A DNA stretch of 64,000 nt from Mansonella perstans (GCA_037074765.1 JBAMDO010000172.1:1-64000), one strand, 5' to 3'. Shown: positions 1-33,845, numbered from the stretch's first letter. Notes: generated from the letters alone by a model not told the origin. Numbers and translations are program-made.

Positions 1-103
1 GAATATCTTTTGATAGGCAATAGCACAAGTGTCAATTAATTTAAAATATTAACCAAAAAAATGGTAAAAAAGTTTCTTTCAAAAATTTAATTTTTATTCT
101 AAG

Positions 104-895
104 GAACAAACTGCAACTGTGGTAAGGCAACGTGAACAAATTAATGTGTCAAAGGAAAAACGAGCAGCAAAAACAATCGCTGTTATTATTTTTGTATTTT
201 CATTTTGTTGGCTTCCATTCTTCTGCACCTATGTTATATTGCCGTTTTGTAATTCATGCTATATTCATCCAAAGGTTAGCTTACTTTCAATTTCAATTTA
301 AAATTAAAAAAAAATTTGACATTACTTTATGTTTTGTATTTAACACATATATAAGTAAGATGTTAATTATGGAATAATTAAAATTTGATTTGTTATCTTC
401 TTTTTTTCAATGCGTGGAAAATAACAATAACAATACATTTTATTAATTCTTAAAGTTTTCAAAAATTACTTAACACGAGAGCAAGAAAAAAAATTGAGCT
501 TAATTAATTTTGGGAAGTTATTTAGCAAAAATTATTTCGGTTTTATTTTGAACTTTGTTTTTTCTTAGAATTTCGTTCATACACTTATTACTAGATTTCA
601 ATTTGGATTTTTCTTTTTGATTTTTTTTCCTGTTTATTTGCTCACATTAAAGCTTTTGCAATGAAATATCATAAATCATATCTTGTGGAAAAGTTTTTTC
701 ATTTTTAATTTAAGAAATAAAAATTAAATTCAATTGCAGATCATGCAAGCATTTGTTTGGCTTGGTTATATTAACTCAACGCTCAATCCATTTCTCTATG
801 GTATATTAAATTTGGAATTTCGGCGGGCCTTTAAAAAACTTTTATGTCCGAAATTGGCTCACTTCAATCGTAGAATGAGAGTACGTCAAAAATAA
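104..895 (+). CDS. Class A biogenic-amine-type GPCR, C-terminal two exons (5' part outside window)
   Basis: Two exons are visible: 104-274 and 740-895 (stop TAA 893-895), joined in phase 0 by an intron with a GTTAGC donor and a TTGCAG acceptor. The first exon begins after TTATTCTAAG. It encodes the end of the third cytosolic loop (KEKRAAKT) and TM6 with the CWLPFF motif. The second encodes TM7 with NPFLY (the NPxxY motif) followed by FRRAFKKLL, the usual helix 8, and a short basic tail ending VRQK. Together they give 108 residues. The EKRAAKT start to TM6 and the [13 protein letters not shown]7 are typical of amine receptors (dopamine, octopamine or tyramine types) that sense extracellular amines at the plasma membrane and couple to G proteins. 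The ligand-defining TM3 and TM5 lie outside the window, so I cannot name the subtype. A possible AATAAA poly(A) signal lies at 898-903. Confidence 0.85.
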
Positions 896-3800
896 ACAAT
901 AAAGATTATTTTATTGTAACAATTCATGCAATGAATATATAATATATACTTAATATATCATTTCGTATCGTTTTTTTGGTGTGTGTGTCACTTAATTTAC
1001 TTATAAATTGCCTTAATAAGTACAGTTATTTTTTGGAAAGAAATTACAAAATTTCATTTTAAATTTACTGCTTAACTTTAGCGAAGTTGCCTTAAGTACA
1101 ATTGGTAATAATTTATTGTCATTTTTTCAAAATTTGTGGTATGAATAAAATAGGTAAAAAACAAATCTCATCATAATTGTTCAATTATGAAGCATGTTTT
1201 TTCTTCCCTGTAAATAAATATAATAAATAAAAAATTTTAATTGCTTTGAGATTTTCTAATTTGTTTTTTATAATGAAGGATAGCGATGCTTTCAGTAAAA
1301 CTTAAACAGAATTAAGTGATAAGATGCAAATTTTGATAATAATAAATGCAAATTTAAAAGTAAGCAAAGTATATTTCAGTAAAATATTTACATTCAGTGA
1401 TGGTTTTAATTTAAATTTTAATTTGGAAAAAAGTTTAAATGAGATAAAATGAAAATTTCCCGTTTAATCAATTGAATTTGATCAATTATCATTTAAAGAT
1501 ATGAAAATTACATTGATTACCTCATTAGTGGACCGAATCAGAAATGCAAAACATAAATTAAAGTGTTAAAATAAAAAAAGCTTGGTACATGACTTTCCAC
1601 GCTATCCTGTAAAAAATATACAGAAATATACTTAAAATTGAAGTAACAATTCTAACAAAAAAAGAACTGAAGTTAACTTCATTTTATGTTAATTCACTTA
1701 GATTTTTAAAAGCACATTAATTTGAATTAATAATATTTAAAAAAATTTTTCCCATAAATTAAGCGTTGTAGTTGGTACATATCGATATTTTAAATTTTTA
1801 AACAATTATTTAAACTTTCATATTATCAGGGGTTGCCAGAAGAGAAAGCAGAAAATTATGAATGTTACATTCACAAAATATATTAAGAGAAATTAATAAA
1901 TCATTTCCTTGCATTTTCTCGATTAAAACTTCAAAGTTCTCGAAATTTCATAAAAAATGATGAAAAGTAACAACAGAGCATCATCCCTTTTCCACTTCAA
2001 TAATAAAGTGAAAATTAATGCTATTTCGATATTTTATCCAAATACTGTAATAAGTTAAGTTAAAATAATGAAAAACAAATAATAAAATGATATAAAATGG
2101 AGAAAATATGTATATATTTGTGTCAAGTATTACCTAATTAATTGTTCCCAAAATTTGTTCCAGTAATGTGGGAAAGTAAAAAAAAATTTCCGACTAATAC
2201 TCAGCAAAATTAGTGTTTCCTATCTCATAAGATTAACGAAATGGCAATATCCTGAATAACAATTATTAATTATTTATCACAGTTCAACAAATTACATAAT
2301 ACATAATCATATGGAATTCAAGTTTGATTGAATTTTTAAAAAAATTAAAATTCTACAATATTTTTTTTTTCAATTTGCTTCACAGCACGCCAATTTGTTT
2401 TTTTAAATTGCAGTATTATACCATTCCATCATTCCCAATTTTGTGGTGAGCATCAAATTTAATAAATTCATTTCTCCTCGCTTGATGATAATGATATGTT
2501 CTTATCACTGTGATTATGCAATGGTGGATTAATGATGATTTGTCAACAAAACAAGGAATGCATGATTAAATCGACTCTTAAATTTAAAAATCAATTACAA
2601 ATGTAAAAATTCAAACAGAAAATGATTTGAAAACAGAAAAGAAAAATTCAAACAGAAAATGAAATCTTTCAAAATAATAACAAGTGAACAGATATAAAGC
2701 AAATTTATTTCACTTATCATAAGTAAGTAATTGTTGATCTAATTAGTGAAACAATTGAAGAGAAAAAGTGAAACTGTAATAAACAACAATAATTTGATCT
2801 TTTTCTTGACTATGAAAATCAATAATAATTAAAATGACAAAAAAAAGAAAAATAAAAAAGCTTTGCAACAAATAACCCATGCAATCATTTTTACCATTCC
2901 GGATGAAAGAGTGGAAAAAAGTCAAAGATTAGGAAAGTTTGAAATGATGGAGTAAAAGTTGAGAATGGAATAAGAAAGCGCAAAATTGAAATTTTAGTAA
3001 GCCGATCGACAAGATAACCGAATATCAATTTTTTCCTCTTTTTATTTTTTAATTAAATTTGATTATACATTATCATTGAAATGATAAATGAAGAACATAT
3101 CAAAGACAAATAATTACTGTATAAGCCATCGTTTACACGATACGATTATAACAAATTTGTAAGGAAAAAAGAAGTAATGCAGAAACTAATTAACACTGAA
3201 TTATCAATCATTAATTTTTAATGATGAGACGAAAACAATTATATTACAAACAATTAATGTATTTATGAGTAAATTTCTTCAAATTTCACCCATCATTATT
3301 GTTATTGTTAAAGAACATGAGTGTGAAAACAACGAACTTTAATTTTTACAAGGTATGATTTTTATTTATTGAATTTTCAATTTTCAACTTTAATTTTTAA
3401 TCAAACAACCTCTTATTAATTGATTTTCATAAAGGTTTTACGATTGAACGAATGAAAAATTGATACTTTTCGTTGTATTATGAAATATTGAAAATACAAA
3501 ATATAACAGTAATCATAAATTAATGAATTAATCTATGCAACATTTTTACGTCTAACTTTTTTCTCATTCTAAATCTTGAGAATTTATAAATTATCCCTCA
3601 AGTTACCGTAAATTTGCATAAAAAAAAAACTTAAACATATGTAATTTTCTAAATGCTTAGTAGCAGCGACAAAAGCGAATGCTAGTAATTATTAATTAAC
3701 CTAAATACTAATAAATAATTTCTCTTTGTTAGATATATTGAAAGATTTGGGCAATAAGACAAAAAATAATAAAAATATTTCAAAAATAACAGGAATTAAT

Positions 3801-4092
3801 GCAACAGCATGTAGCAAACAAATAAAGCAAAAATTTGTCGTGGAAAGATTTCTTGTAGAGTGGATTAGGACTAGAGATGCAAAATTTATTTAAAGTTAAT
3901 ATAATAGCACTGCAATCAGGCAGTGACAATAATTTAGCATGATGGTGAATATCATACGATAAATCAAAATTTGTCAGTTAAATTTTCGTTTCGAACCAAT
4001 AAAGTACTAAAATTATTTCGGTTTTTCCGATAAAACTTTGACGAAAAAACTCCTAATTAAACTTTGCAAAAATTTTATATTATGAGAAAGAG
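896..4092. other. Intergenic, no gene recognised
   Basis: This is very AT-rich sequence between the convergent 3' ends of the GPCR and the MKK4 gene. I see no reading frame with recognisable protein similarity, no clear splice-bounded exons and no structured RNA. The 60-codon minus-strand open frame near 2743-2925 is Phe/Ile-rich and looks like chance. Confidence 0.6.
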
Positions 4093-7066
4093 CTATAAAT
4101 TATTTTGTTTCTGCAAAATTAATGCATGCTGTATATAATTTGCTATATATTCTGAAGTACCATTCAAACTATCATAATATTTGAAAAATTCCATTTCCAT
4201 AAGCATTGCATAGTTTGGTCGAGCTTCTGTTTCTTTGATAAGGCTTAAAATTATCTTAAAATTATGATTTAAAAAAAAAAGAATAATCTAGGAACTTGGA
4301 AATGATATCAATTAATATACTGACCACGAATTGATGAACTGAACAGTTCTAATTGAATATACATCCGATGGGCCCATTATTGGCGCATCACCGTAAACAA
4401 CCTGTTGAAGTTGTACAAAAAGCTCATTTTCATTAAATCTTGGATATGGAAATGTGCCAAGAGCCACTTCTTGCTGTAAAAGAGAAAGAGAAAGTATGAA
4501 TTGTTGTTTTATCATCATTGTTTTATCATTTTGTCATTTTGTTTTGTCGTTTTTTTATCATTTTATCACTATTAATCAAGATAAATGAAATATCGATAAT
4601 TTAAACTGATGAATGCAACAAAAGCTGATATTCAATCTCATTTATATTATTTGCTTTCGTCTTGATGTTTAAAGATTTTTAAGAAAAATTGTTTTTTTTA
4701 AAATCATGATACGAGCAAATTAGCATTAAGCTTTACCAATGTAATTCCTAGGCTCCAAACATCAGAACGTATATCGTATGCAGCATTTGTAAGCAATCTT
4801 TCAGGCTACAATTAATGTAAAATCAACCAATCAACAATATTATAACAGATAGCTGGTAAGAAAGTTATTTTAAAATTTATTTAAATTTCGGGATTTTTTT
4901 TAAAATAACATTTGAAAGAAAAGTATTAATGCTTGGGAAAGTTATAACTTTCATAAGTTAATATTAATAAGTGGAAATTCATCACTATCATACAAAATCT
5001 ATCCGTGAAAAAAAAACAAAAACTAACTGCCATATATGGTCGGCATCCTGCTTCACGTGTTTGCGCCACAGAATTAATTAAATAACCGGATATTCCGAAA
5101 TCACAAAGCTTAATATTACCTCGTAAGTCCAATAAAATATTCGATGGTTTCACATCTAAAACATGATATACTAATTTTTAAATAACTGCAGGAAGGAAAT
5201 TTGTCATGGGATTTACTTTAATTTATTAAGTAAAACTGGTCTCTTTGTAATAGTTAAAATCTCCCATTAATTTACCTATTCATAGGTATTTAGTACTAAA
5301 CAGTAATGTTAGCCTAAATACATACCTATTATTACTAATACGGATTTTTGAAACATCACTATAAATTGACTAAAACATGTAATTAAAACTATCTAGCATC
5401 CTAAATTCTTTTCATCAATTATATGATATCTAGAAACTGATGACATATAACTTTTGATATAAATGAAACATTCAAAGTATGAAAACCATAAAAGTAATTC
5501 TAATATAAAATTTCAAATGACAAAAGTTGTACCTCGATGAATAATTTTAATTTCATTTTTCAGATGATTTAATGCTTTTAGAATCTGAAATAATGCTGTT
5601 TGACAAACAATTTCATTAGATAGTATTCAATGGATCATTTACCTTCTTTTATCAGTTACTAACACTTTTGCTTAACTACTCATTTATCATATAATAATAG
5701 GAAGGAAAAATTTCCCACACATTAACTAAAAGAGTTACAATAATGTACCGATACTGCGACATGGCCAAGTATACGCTCATCAAATACACCATAAGTATGC
5801 TTATGAATAGTCTTATACAAATTTTCCAGTGATATATCCATTAATTCCATACAAACCAAACAGTCGCCCTGAAGTAATTGTCCGAGATGAAGTATTCCAA
5901 GAGATTTTCATTCATTATCAGTAGCCATTCAGGAGAAATATAATCAACTAATTTCATCCCGGTTCAAAGATCAATTTCATAAACTTATTTTTTCATTATT
6001 TAAAGCTTAATATTTCGGCGGCGCATAATAATAATAAGAACTGAAAATTAACATCCATAATTCATAAACATGGATTAACCTCATGAAAAGTAAGACCATA
6101 AAAAGTTACAACTTGGGGACAGTCTGAGGCTTTTTTAATTGCATCGACTTCCTGCTTTAAACGTTTCATTGAACGATTAGCTTCGCCATCATCATTTTTG
6201 CCCGAAATTATACGAACTTTCTGAAAAAAAAAAGATAATGCAAAAAAATTTTACTATTTTAGTCAGCCAATTAAATAAAGTTTTCGGAAGTATCACTTAA
6301 TAATTAGGAAATACTTTTCGAATTATTTAAATTAAAACTGATCTTTACTACCAATAAATTCCTTACTTTAATTGCCATAAATCGACCCGTTTCATTGTGA
6401 CGCACCTTATTTACACGACCATAAGCACCTTCACCAATTGATCCAAGATCTGTCAAATCCTGTAATACAGCACCAACCATAAGCAAGACCGTTCAATATT
6501 GTTATCAGTTTTCGAAATTCATGGAGATTTAATTTTTCTGAAAAATTCAAACATTCAGGAACCCTGCAGTTATAAATGTATATTGTAGCATACTTGGAGC
6601 AAGAGTAAGGCTTATAACAAAACTTATATATATTCTTATGCAGAATTAAAAACAAATAGCTTGGAATTGGAATGGGGAAATCCGGAAATATCTAAGTGCA
6701 GTTGAATTTCTCATTAGATTCAGCAAGGAAAGAAGTAATACCTCATAACCGAAGCAGTATTCCTTTGGTTCATTTGGAAATCGTAACCTACCAGAAATGA
6801 ACATCCGGATGAAGCCCCTGCAAAAACTTTTTTAAATGTAACATTTTACTGGAATAAAAACTATTTATCTTCTACCGAAAACAGGAATGATGCATTCTTA
6901 GCTTTCTTGGATCTGCTGATTACAGAGTGAAAAAATAGATGAAAGAAGCATCTCACATGTGTGAAATTTTCTCGACATCCTTAGCCCCATCCGGAACCAT
7001 TTGAGCATCACCCAATTCCATCTCCTCTGTTAATTCGTCTTTTGTTGCATTCCTTCCCGAAAACAT
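4093..7066 (-). CDS. mkk-4: MAP kinase kinase, MKK4 (JNK-activating) type, complete, 10 exons
   Basis: Dual-specificity kinase expected to phosphorylate JNK/p38-class MAP kinases in stress and developmental signalling. Exons (minus): 7066-6957, 6817-6742, 6459-6367, 6220-6080, 5868-5749, 5584-5533, 5155-5028, 4805-4737, 4473-4325, 4243-4093. They sum to 1089 nt (362 aa plus stop), and every junction keeps frame with GT-AG sites. Visible motifs: glycine loop GEGAYG (71-76), ATP-binding lysine in MAIK (K93), helix C glutamate E117, catalytic HRDVKPSN (D198), DFG (D216), activation-loop S226 and T230 in SVAQTREAG, and PYMAPERL. GCRPYMA and the [13 protein letters not shown] region match MKK4 better than MKK7 or MKK3/6. 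The N-terminal region before the kinase is only about 62 residues, shorter than in vertebrate MKK4 (about 400 aa in total), with no obvious basic MAPK-docking site. The start is the ATG two bases after a TTCCAG acceptor. Paralogue assignment within MKK4/SEK is by motif only. Confidence 0.9.
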
Positions 7067-7078
7067 ATCTGGAAGATA
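7067..7078 (-). promoter_or_regulatory. Splice acceptor 2 nt before the mkk-4 ATG (candidate spliced-leader site)
   Basis: Reading the minus strand, ATCTTCCAG (AG at 7070-7069) is followed by AT and then the start codon at 7066. An acceptor this close to the ATG is typical of nematode spliced-leader trans-splicing. A cis-spliced 5' UTR exon would look the same, so this remains an inference. Confidence 0.45.
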
Positions 7079-7140
7079 TTTGCTTCGTTGATAATTTCGA
7101 ACAGATTACCGGTAATTACTGGTACGAATACTTGGATATG

Positions 7141-8220
7141 TGGTTCAGTTTTGGGCTGAAGGACTTATTTCAAAATTATTTCAGTGGGTTTGGCGCATGA
7201 TTGTGCAGTTCAGTGAAATTTAGTTGAAGATTGTACAGTTTAAGCAATCAACAGATCATATAGTTTTAAAGGTATAGTTTAGTTAAGACTTTATAAAGTT
7301 CAAGATGGTATACTATAAAAGATTTAGTTTATGTTAATATAAATCAACGGGTTTTGTTTAAATTGGCATGACTTAATGAGTTTCATTCAAATAATTCAAG
7401 ACTGTATTGCTTAAAATAGTTGGTTTGAGAAAAGTTGTAGTTCAATAAAGTTTTACATAAGATGACACAGTGAGAAAAACATAGTTCAAGATGTAATCCA
7501 GTGGTTTTAGTTCTAATAATTCAAGATTGCATTCTTTAAAATAATTACATTAAATTTATTTTAAGATGAAGGGCATAGTTTAAGATAATGTAGTTCAACA
7601 GATTTAGTCAACGCGTCATGATTCAACGGGATTTAGTTTAATAGTTGATACGTTCATTTCGAAATGGGAGTGTTAAATGGGTTTAGTTGATAGTTAATAC
7701 ATGCATTTCGAAATAGTACAGTTCAATGGGTTTAGTTCAGAATTGTATGATTCAAAAGCTTGGTTTAAAATGACACAGTTCAGTCAATTTAGTTCAGTAC
7801 TACATATTATTGAAAGCTACGTTTAAAATGATACAGTTGCACGGATTTAATTTAAAACGGCTTCAGTTAAATTTTCAATTTAAAAATAGTTCAGTTAGTT
7901 AGTTTTGCATTGTATGGAAGGGCTTAATTTAAGGTAGCATAGATCAATAGAATTTTTAGTTCAAGAATAGCACATACAATGTTCAGAGAGCTTTTCTGGT
8001 TTACATGATATAGCTCAGTATGTTAAGTTCAAAATGATCTAGTTTAAAGGACTTCACGATTGGATAGTTCATGGGTCTAATTCAAAATGATACGATTCAA
8101 CAGGGTTAAACTTACGATTGCACTATTTTACAGAATCTAGATAGAAATAGTATAGATCAATATGATCTAGCTCAAGATGCATGTATTCAAAAGGCATATT
8201 TAAAAAGCGTAGGAGACAGA
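7141..8220. repeat. Degenerate tandem repeat, about 57-60 bp period
   Basis: About 1 kb built from diverged copies of a unit resembling AGTTCAATGGGTTTAGTTCA followed by a variable stretch and GGTTTAAAATGACAC. Best neighbouring copies: about 7717-7773 and 7774-7831. A second pair shares ATTTCGAAAT and GGGTTTAGTT about 58 bp apart (around 7640-7735). Divergence rises toward both ends. The array begins about 75 bp upstream of the mkk-4 start codon, so it occupies the expected promoter or 5' UTR region. Confidence 0.7.
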
Positions 8221-11200
8221 AAGTTTTCATATAGGTGAGCCTGAATGATAAATATAGTGTGCGTGTGTGACACTATGAATTAGTTTACGCTTGATCTGTA
8301 GAGTGTTGGTGGAAAAGAGAGTGATAGAGATTGATAAGATTTGAAGATATTTATGGTAGAGATTGATGGAACTGGAAATATTTTGAATATTTTAGAGGAA
8401 TCGTGTGAAATTAAGATTTTTAAAAGCAGTATAATATTAGAGAAAAAAGTTTTGTTGGAAGTTATACGTACAAATAAATGATATTGATTTATCCTGGCAT
8501 AGATTCTCGAATGGTAGTATGACAGGTGGTTAAAGGGACAGCAGAGAAGCAGAGAGGAAGTAGTTTGGCAAAAGACATTGAGAGAATGACAAAAAAGAGT
8601 AACGAAAAGTACATTGTAACGATGATGTTCAAGATAAAAACATTGATGTCAACGAGAAATAGGTATTTGAAATGGCATTTAAAACCTATAATTAAATGTT
8701 TGACCTTTCTTTTAATTTAATTTATTATAGATGATTTCATCTGATAAAGGAAGAGATTTTGGATTGTTATAATTTATTCAAGCATGGAACTTTAAAAAAA
8801 AAAAAACAAATTAAAGGATTTTTTGGAAATTTTAATTTTCGATTCTTCATAATTACTTTCAATTGTAATAGATATGGATTTTGTAGAAATTTTCTATAGC
8901 AATTTTATTATGATTGTCTTGTTTTGCATGTTTTAGTGCCATAATTTGAATTATGTTAAATGCAATTAAACCTAATGAGCTCATTTAGACATAGCTAAAA
9001 TAAACCTAAACAAACCTAAAACATACTTAAGGAAGTTTAATGTTAACAATTTTACCTTTACTTTTTTTTTGAAAAAAAAAAAAAAAAAGATAAAGCAAAA
9101 TTTAAGCCTTCAATAAAAGCAACTATGGCAAATCCTTTCAATTTAGTAATATTTCTAATAATTTTCACAAATAAACAAATTTTAAATTAGCTTATGCTAT
9201 TTCTAGAATAGGAAGTTTAAGCACATTTTTAAATTAACATAGCCATTTTTGAAAGGGAAAATTTACGTTATAGATGGAGAACTGTAGATATTTATTCGTG
9301 TGTACACAGAATTGTTGTCACCATTTTTCATCTCTTACTAGGTATATTTTCTATCTCTACCCGAATTTTTTTGTAAGTCTTGACCTTTTCTAATAATGTT
9401 ATCTTTAGAATGATCATGTTGATTTTTGTATGAGATCTTCACATTTTATCATCCATCAAAGATTGATCAGGTTTCAGAATACTGGATTTTTTTTTCTTAT
9501 GACATAAATGTAATATCTAATGAAGCAGTCATTTTTTCTAATGTGGCGAAATAAATTTCTTCACTGCTTTATTCATAGATTGAAAACAGCTGATCTTTTC
9601 CATTTTTCAAGTCTTTCAAAGAAAGTACAGATTATACGGATACCGTGATTTTTTACCTCTAAATCTTTCTGAACTTTTTAATCACTTCTGACCTCATTTC
9701 GTTTGAATTATCTTCCGTCTGAAATTTTAGCTCATATCTTGACTGTTTACATCACTTGATATGGTCAATTTTTCTTGAAGAGACATTTTAAGAATTGAAA
9801 TCTTATACAATATTGAATAATAAGGGATGATTAATTGCCACAGAAAACATTTTCTTCATGTTTTCAACTCAAATTTTTCCATCACGAAAGGATCACTGAT
9901 AGCTTTTCATTCTGAATTATTGTACTTCTGGCTTACTGACATCATATGCCTGCCGAATGCTTATATTTTTCAAGTATTCTTCTTTCCATCATTTTCGTTT
10001 GTCTTTCATTGCTAGGGTACAGTACATTAAGTTACCTCGATGTGAGAGTGAATATCAATGCAGTTTATATTAAACTCATAAATTACCTACTTTTTTAAAA
10101 AAATGAAGCTACATTTGTTGTGATCTTTCTATTAGGGTTGAAAAAGATTGAATAACAAAGTTGGTTGATCTGAAATTGGCAAGAGTATATTTACTTTTTT
10201 TTCTGTAATCATATCACTATTTCCTGCATCTTTCGTTAAATCTTCCATTATCAGTATTATTTATTTTTTATCGCTAGTCATAATGCCAACACCATCATCC
10301 AATTTGATGGTTAATGATAGTGGTAAAACAAGTAAGATTGAAATGAAGTGTTCGGATGTTGAACGGATATGGGTTTCATAAATTTGTTAAATGTGATTTT
10401 AACCATTCCAGAATTCATTTTAATTTAGGAATGCTGCAAAAAGATTGGAAATTGCCTATAAGGAAAAAATAATCCTTTAAAATTTATCTGTTCCAAAATA
10501 AAATCTGAATGTAAGTAGCATCTGTACAAATGTAATGATACACGTCGAGGAAGTACATGGAGTATAAGCAAGTAAAATAAAGATTAATTACGATCATTAA
10601 GATGACTACAGTTTACAGTTCGATTAATCACTTATTAGTTAACGAACAGGATGAAGAAAATATCTTGATAGGTGACAATTTCAACTTTTGCCTTTTTTTA
10701 AAAATAAAACTTAAGATAAAAGTAACAAATTAGTTTCACAGAATAAAGGGAAGCAAACGATTTTATGAGTGGTGTACCTGCATTTGTATCCGATGTATAC
10801 CAATTCTGCTTGCATTTATGATTAAAAAGGTTAAGCTTTCGAAAAAATTTTGAATTCAGTGAGACCAAAAATAATTAAGCGAAAAAAAAGAATATTGTAA
10901 GCCATCTTTCAGTCAGTACAGTGCTCACTCGTTATTTAAACTATTTAGTGATGGTAAGTGACTGGAAGCACTTTTGTCCAATAATTTGTTTTCATTTAGC
11001 AAAGTTTTTTATGTAGATTTATGTAGCGGGATGATGAATATGTTTTTTTCTTTAATCTGCAACACTTCGTATCGAGCAGATATATTATTAATATAATTAC
11101 TATCTAGACACAACGATAACTTCAAAAAGTATAATTTGATAATTTTAAAAACAAAGATTAAAAACAGTACAATAAATACGTAATCAAGAGATTCAATAAG

Positions 11201-13479
11201 GAGAATGAATGGAGCGGGGAAATGATGGGAAGCGGCGGAGAGGATGGGGAATAATATAAATAAAAATACAAAAAAATTCATAAATATTCAAAGGTAATAA
11301 TCAAATTATATTAAACTAATGAATAATAATTGCTAGAAGAAAGAAAAAGAATAAAAATTGCAATACCGGGAAAACAAGGAATTCATTTAAAAAAAGAAAT
11401 TGCGTTTTATCCGTTTAACATCCAAAAAAGAAGTGAAAAAGGAAAAAAGGACATGATAAGAATAAAAAAGGGAAAAAAAATTTTTGCATTATTCATTAAT
11501 ATTTGGGATTTATTCAAATCTAACAAAAATCTATCATTGCAGCTATCTGTAAACATAATTTGTGAAATTTCAAATTTTTATTTGATTTGCTAACAGAAAT
11601 ATGACAATTTGCATTTTCTTTTTTTTTTTTGGAACATGCAAAGCAAAAATCAAATGAAACAAAGATGGGACGGACTAAAACGAGCAAAGAAGGAAAAAAG
11701 TTAGGGCAGGAGTACAATTTGGGAAAGAATGAAGAGAAACTGAAACGGAAAAAGTTCTTTTCTTCCGTTAAAATTGAATCTACGGCTAGCAGAAATAATT
11801 TGAGCATACGAAATGATCAACAATATTTGTTTCAAAATAATTTTTAAAAAAATACATAGAGATTAGAAAACTTTTACGAATTTCTTTCTCCCAGAATTGA
11901 ACTGAAAAAAGGAAAAAAGGTCCCACCTATTTCAAACAATGGATTTGATATAATTCTCTTTCAAAAAAAAAAAAAAAAAAAAGAAATATAGAAGCATGAA
12001 TTAATGAAGTAGCCTTTAAAAAAATTTTAAAAAACAATTCAAAAAAATACTGATTTGAATGCTCAAAAATAAAAAAAGCAATGTGGCTATTAAATAAATG
12101 TTTTAATTGATGATGCAAAAAAAAATCAAATTTTGACAAATAAATCAGCGACACTCAAATTCGAAAGAACTGATTCAAAATGAAAAACATTTTATTAAAT
12201 CAAAAAAAAAAACTTAAATTCAACTATAGCAATAATGCTTTTCAACTATTATAATCATGAACAAACAATAATGCTTTTCAACTATTATAATCATGAATAA
12301 ATAGATGGATGGATGATTTTTTCATGATAATTGTTGTTTACAGATGAAATGACATAAAGGAAGTCAAAAGTTTTGCGCATATGTCAAATGATGATGACTT
12401 CAAGAAGTTTAGCTACTAGAAACAAAAGTTCAAATATTATAGAACACAATATACTGTAGAACAAAAATGCTTCTTTGAAATCTGTTTGAAAAAACGCAAA
12501 CGAAAAAAGACGATGAACATAGCGTAATAGTTAATACTAATTAACATGTAATCGTATGCCAATATCGACTGAAAGAATGGGATCTCTCAAAGGAGCAACT
12601 GAATTATAATACCACATCAAACACAATAAAATACGGTATGGAAACAATAAACAGAAAATTTAAAAAACCTCCAGAAAAATGATGGAAACTATTACAACTC
12701 CAAGAAGCTCATCATCTTATATGTATGTAAAGACCGCAGTAACATTTTTTGAAACTTGCTTTAAAATTGTCCAGATCTAGTAAACTTTTCACAAGGTTAC
12801 ATGATGATGCAATTACTTAGAAATAATCTGAGAAAAATTCACATTCGTTAAGCTGAATGAGAAATTCATCAAGAAAAAAAGAAAACTTCTACTAAATCAT
12901 GATAGTTTCAGTAATAAAGGTAAGTCAAGTTAGAATAGATTCAACAGGTTATCATATATTTAAAGAGGTGAATTTTATCAAGGCATAATTGATAACAATA
13001 CTTGGGTGTAATTCTTCTAAAGTACAACTGAATTTGTAACCTTCTTGTTTGTATTGTTGTTTTTAGAATATAACTATTTCAGAGATCATCATTTATCACC
13101 TATTATCAATTTTTAGCTTTAAAACCTATGAAAAAAAAAAAAAAAAAAGAAAAAAAAAACAAGTCAGGTAAGGATCAAAGTTAAGAGGAGATAATTGCAC
13201 AATGTAGCAAAAACATAAGTTACAACCGAAATTTAAGGCAAATAAATTTGCGGACAATACACACACATACATACATACATGCACATACACATACAACAGA
13301 CAGGCACAAACACGCATAAACACAAATTTGAAATATTTATTGAAAAAAGAAAAAAATACAATGTTTGTGATGAGGAAATGGAAAAGTATAATGACTGGAC
13401 GTGAAGTTCAATTTTTATTTTTATGTATAATTAATTATTTAACATGTATTTGAAATCATATGATACGAGATTTTACATA
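8221..13479. other. Intergenic between PMCA 3' end and mkk-4 5' flank, no gene recognised
   Basis: AT-rich DNA with homopolymer A/T tracts. Overlapping open frames on both strands near 11009-11850 and 11927-12154 are Lys/Phe-rich and lack splice or family support. A perfect 31 bp direct duplication with 36 bp period lies at 12231-12297. A minus-strand AATAAA (plus 13414-13419) lies about 61 nt past the distal PMCA stop codon and could serve as its poly(A) signal. Confidence 0.55.
12231..12297. repeat. Perfect 31-bp tandem duplication (36-bp period)
   Basis: AATAATGCTTTTCAACTATT and the following 11 bases occur identically at 12231-12261 and 12267-12297, separated by a 5-base spacer. This is a simple recent local duplication. 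Confidence 0.9.
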
Positions 13480-33408
<19,929 letters not shown>

Positions 33409-33424
33409 GGTTACACCTCCCTAT
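33409..33424 (-). promoter_or_regulatory. Splice acceptor 12 nt before the PMCA start codon
   Basis: Minus-strand TTAATGTTATAG (AG at 33422-33421) is followed by GGAGGTGTAACC and then ATG at 33408. This could receive a spliced leader or a cis 5' UTR exon. Frame is open through GGVT before the Met, so an upstream coding exon is not excluded. Confidence 0.4.
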
Positions 33425-33845
33425 AACATTAACATTCAGAATTAAAATCTCCTGAAATAGCAAACCCACAAAACCTCCTAACAACTATCCACTCATTTAT
33501 TCATCTGCAAAGTTTATTTTATGCTTTTTTTTCTCTCATCCTCTCTGCTCTTCTCAAACATACTTGGATGTCTAAATAATCACCACAAAAAACGTAGACA
33601 TATAATTTTTTCTAATTCCAAAAAAATTTGTTTTTAAAATTTAAGACTGAAAATATGAGAGATCATGGTGCCTTACATAAAAAATCTTTTTCTCGCGTTC
33701 AGTTCGATTTTTTTCTCAATTTTAGGAACAAAAAATTTTTTTCTTCTAGGATTCCTGAAATACTGAAAGAATACGGTAAGCTACAAACAGGATCACCATT
33801 CAAGAACAAAAAATCGCAAAATTTGCTGCCATTTTAGAAGTTATG

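Noticed and set aside
8526..8720. 64-codon plus-strand frame next to the degenerate repeat
   Set aside because: No recognisable motif or start context. Likely chance.
11009..12154. Overlapping open frames on both strands
   Set aside because: Lys/Phe-rich AT-driven frames with no family motif and no consistent splice sites.
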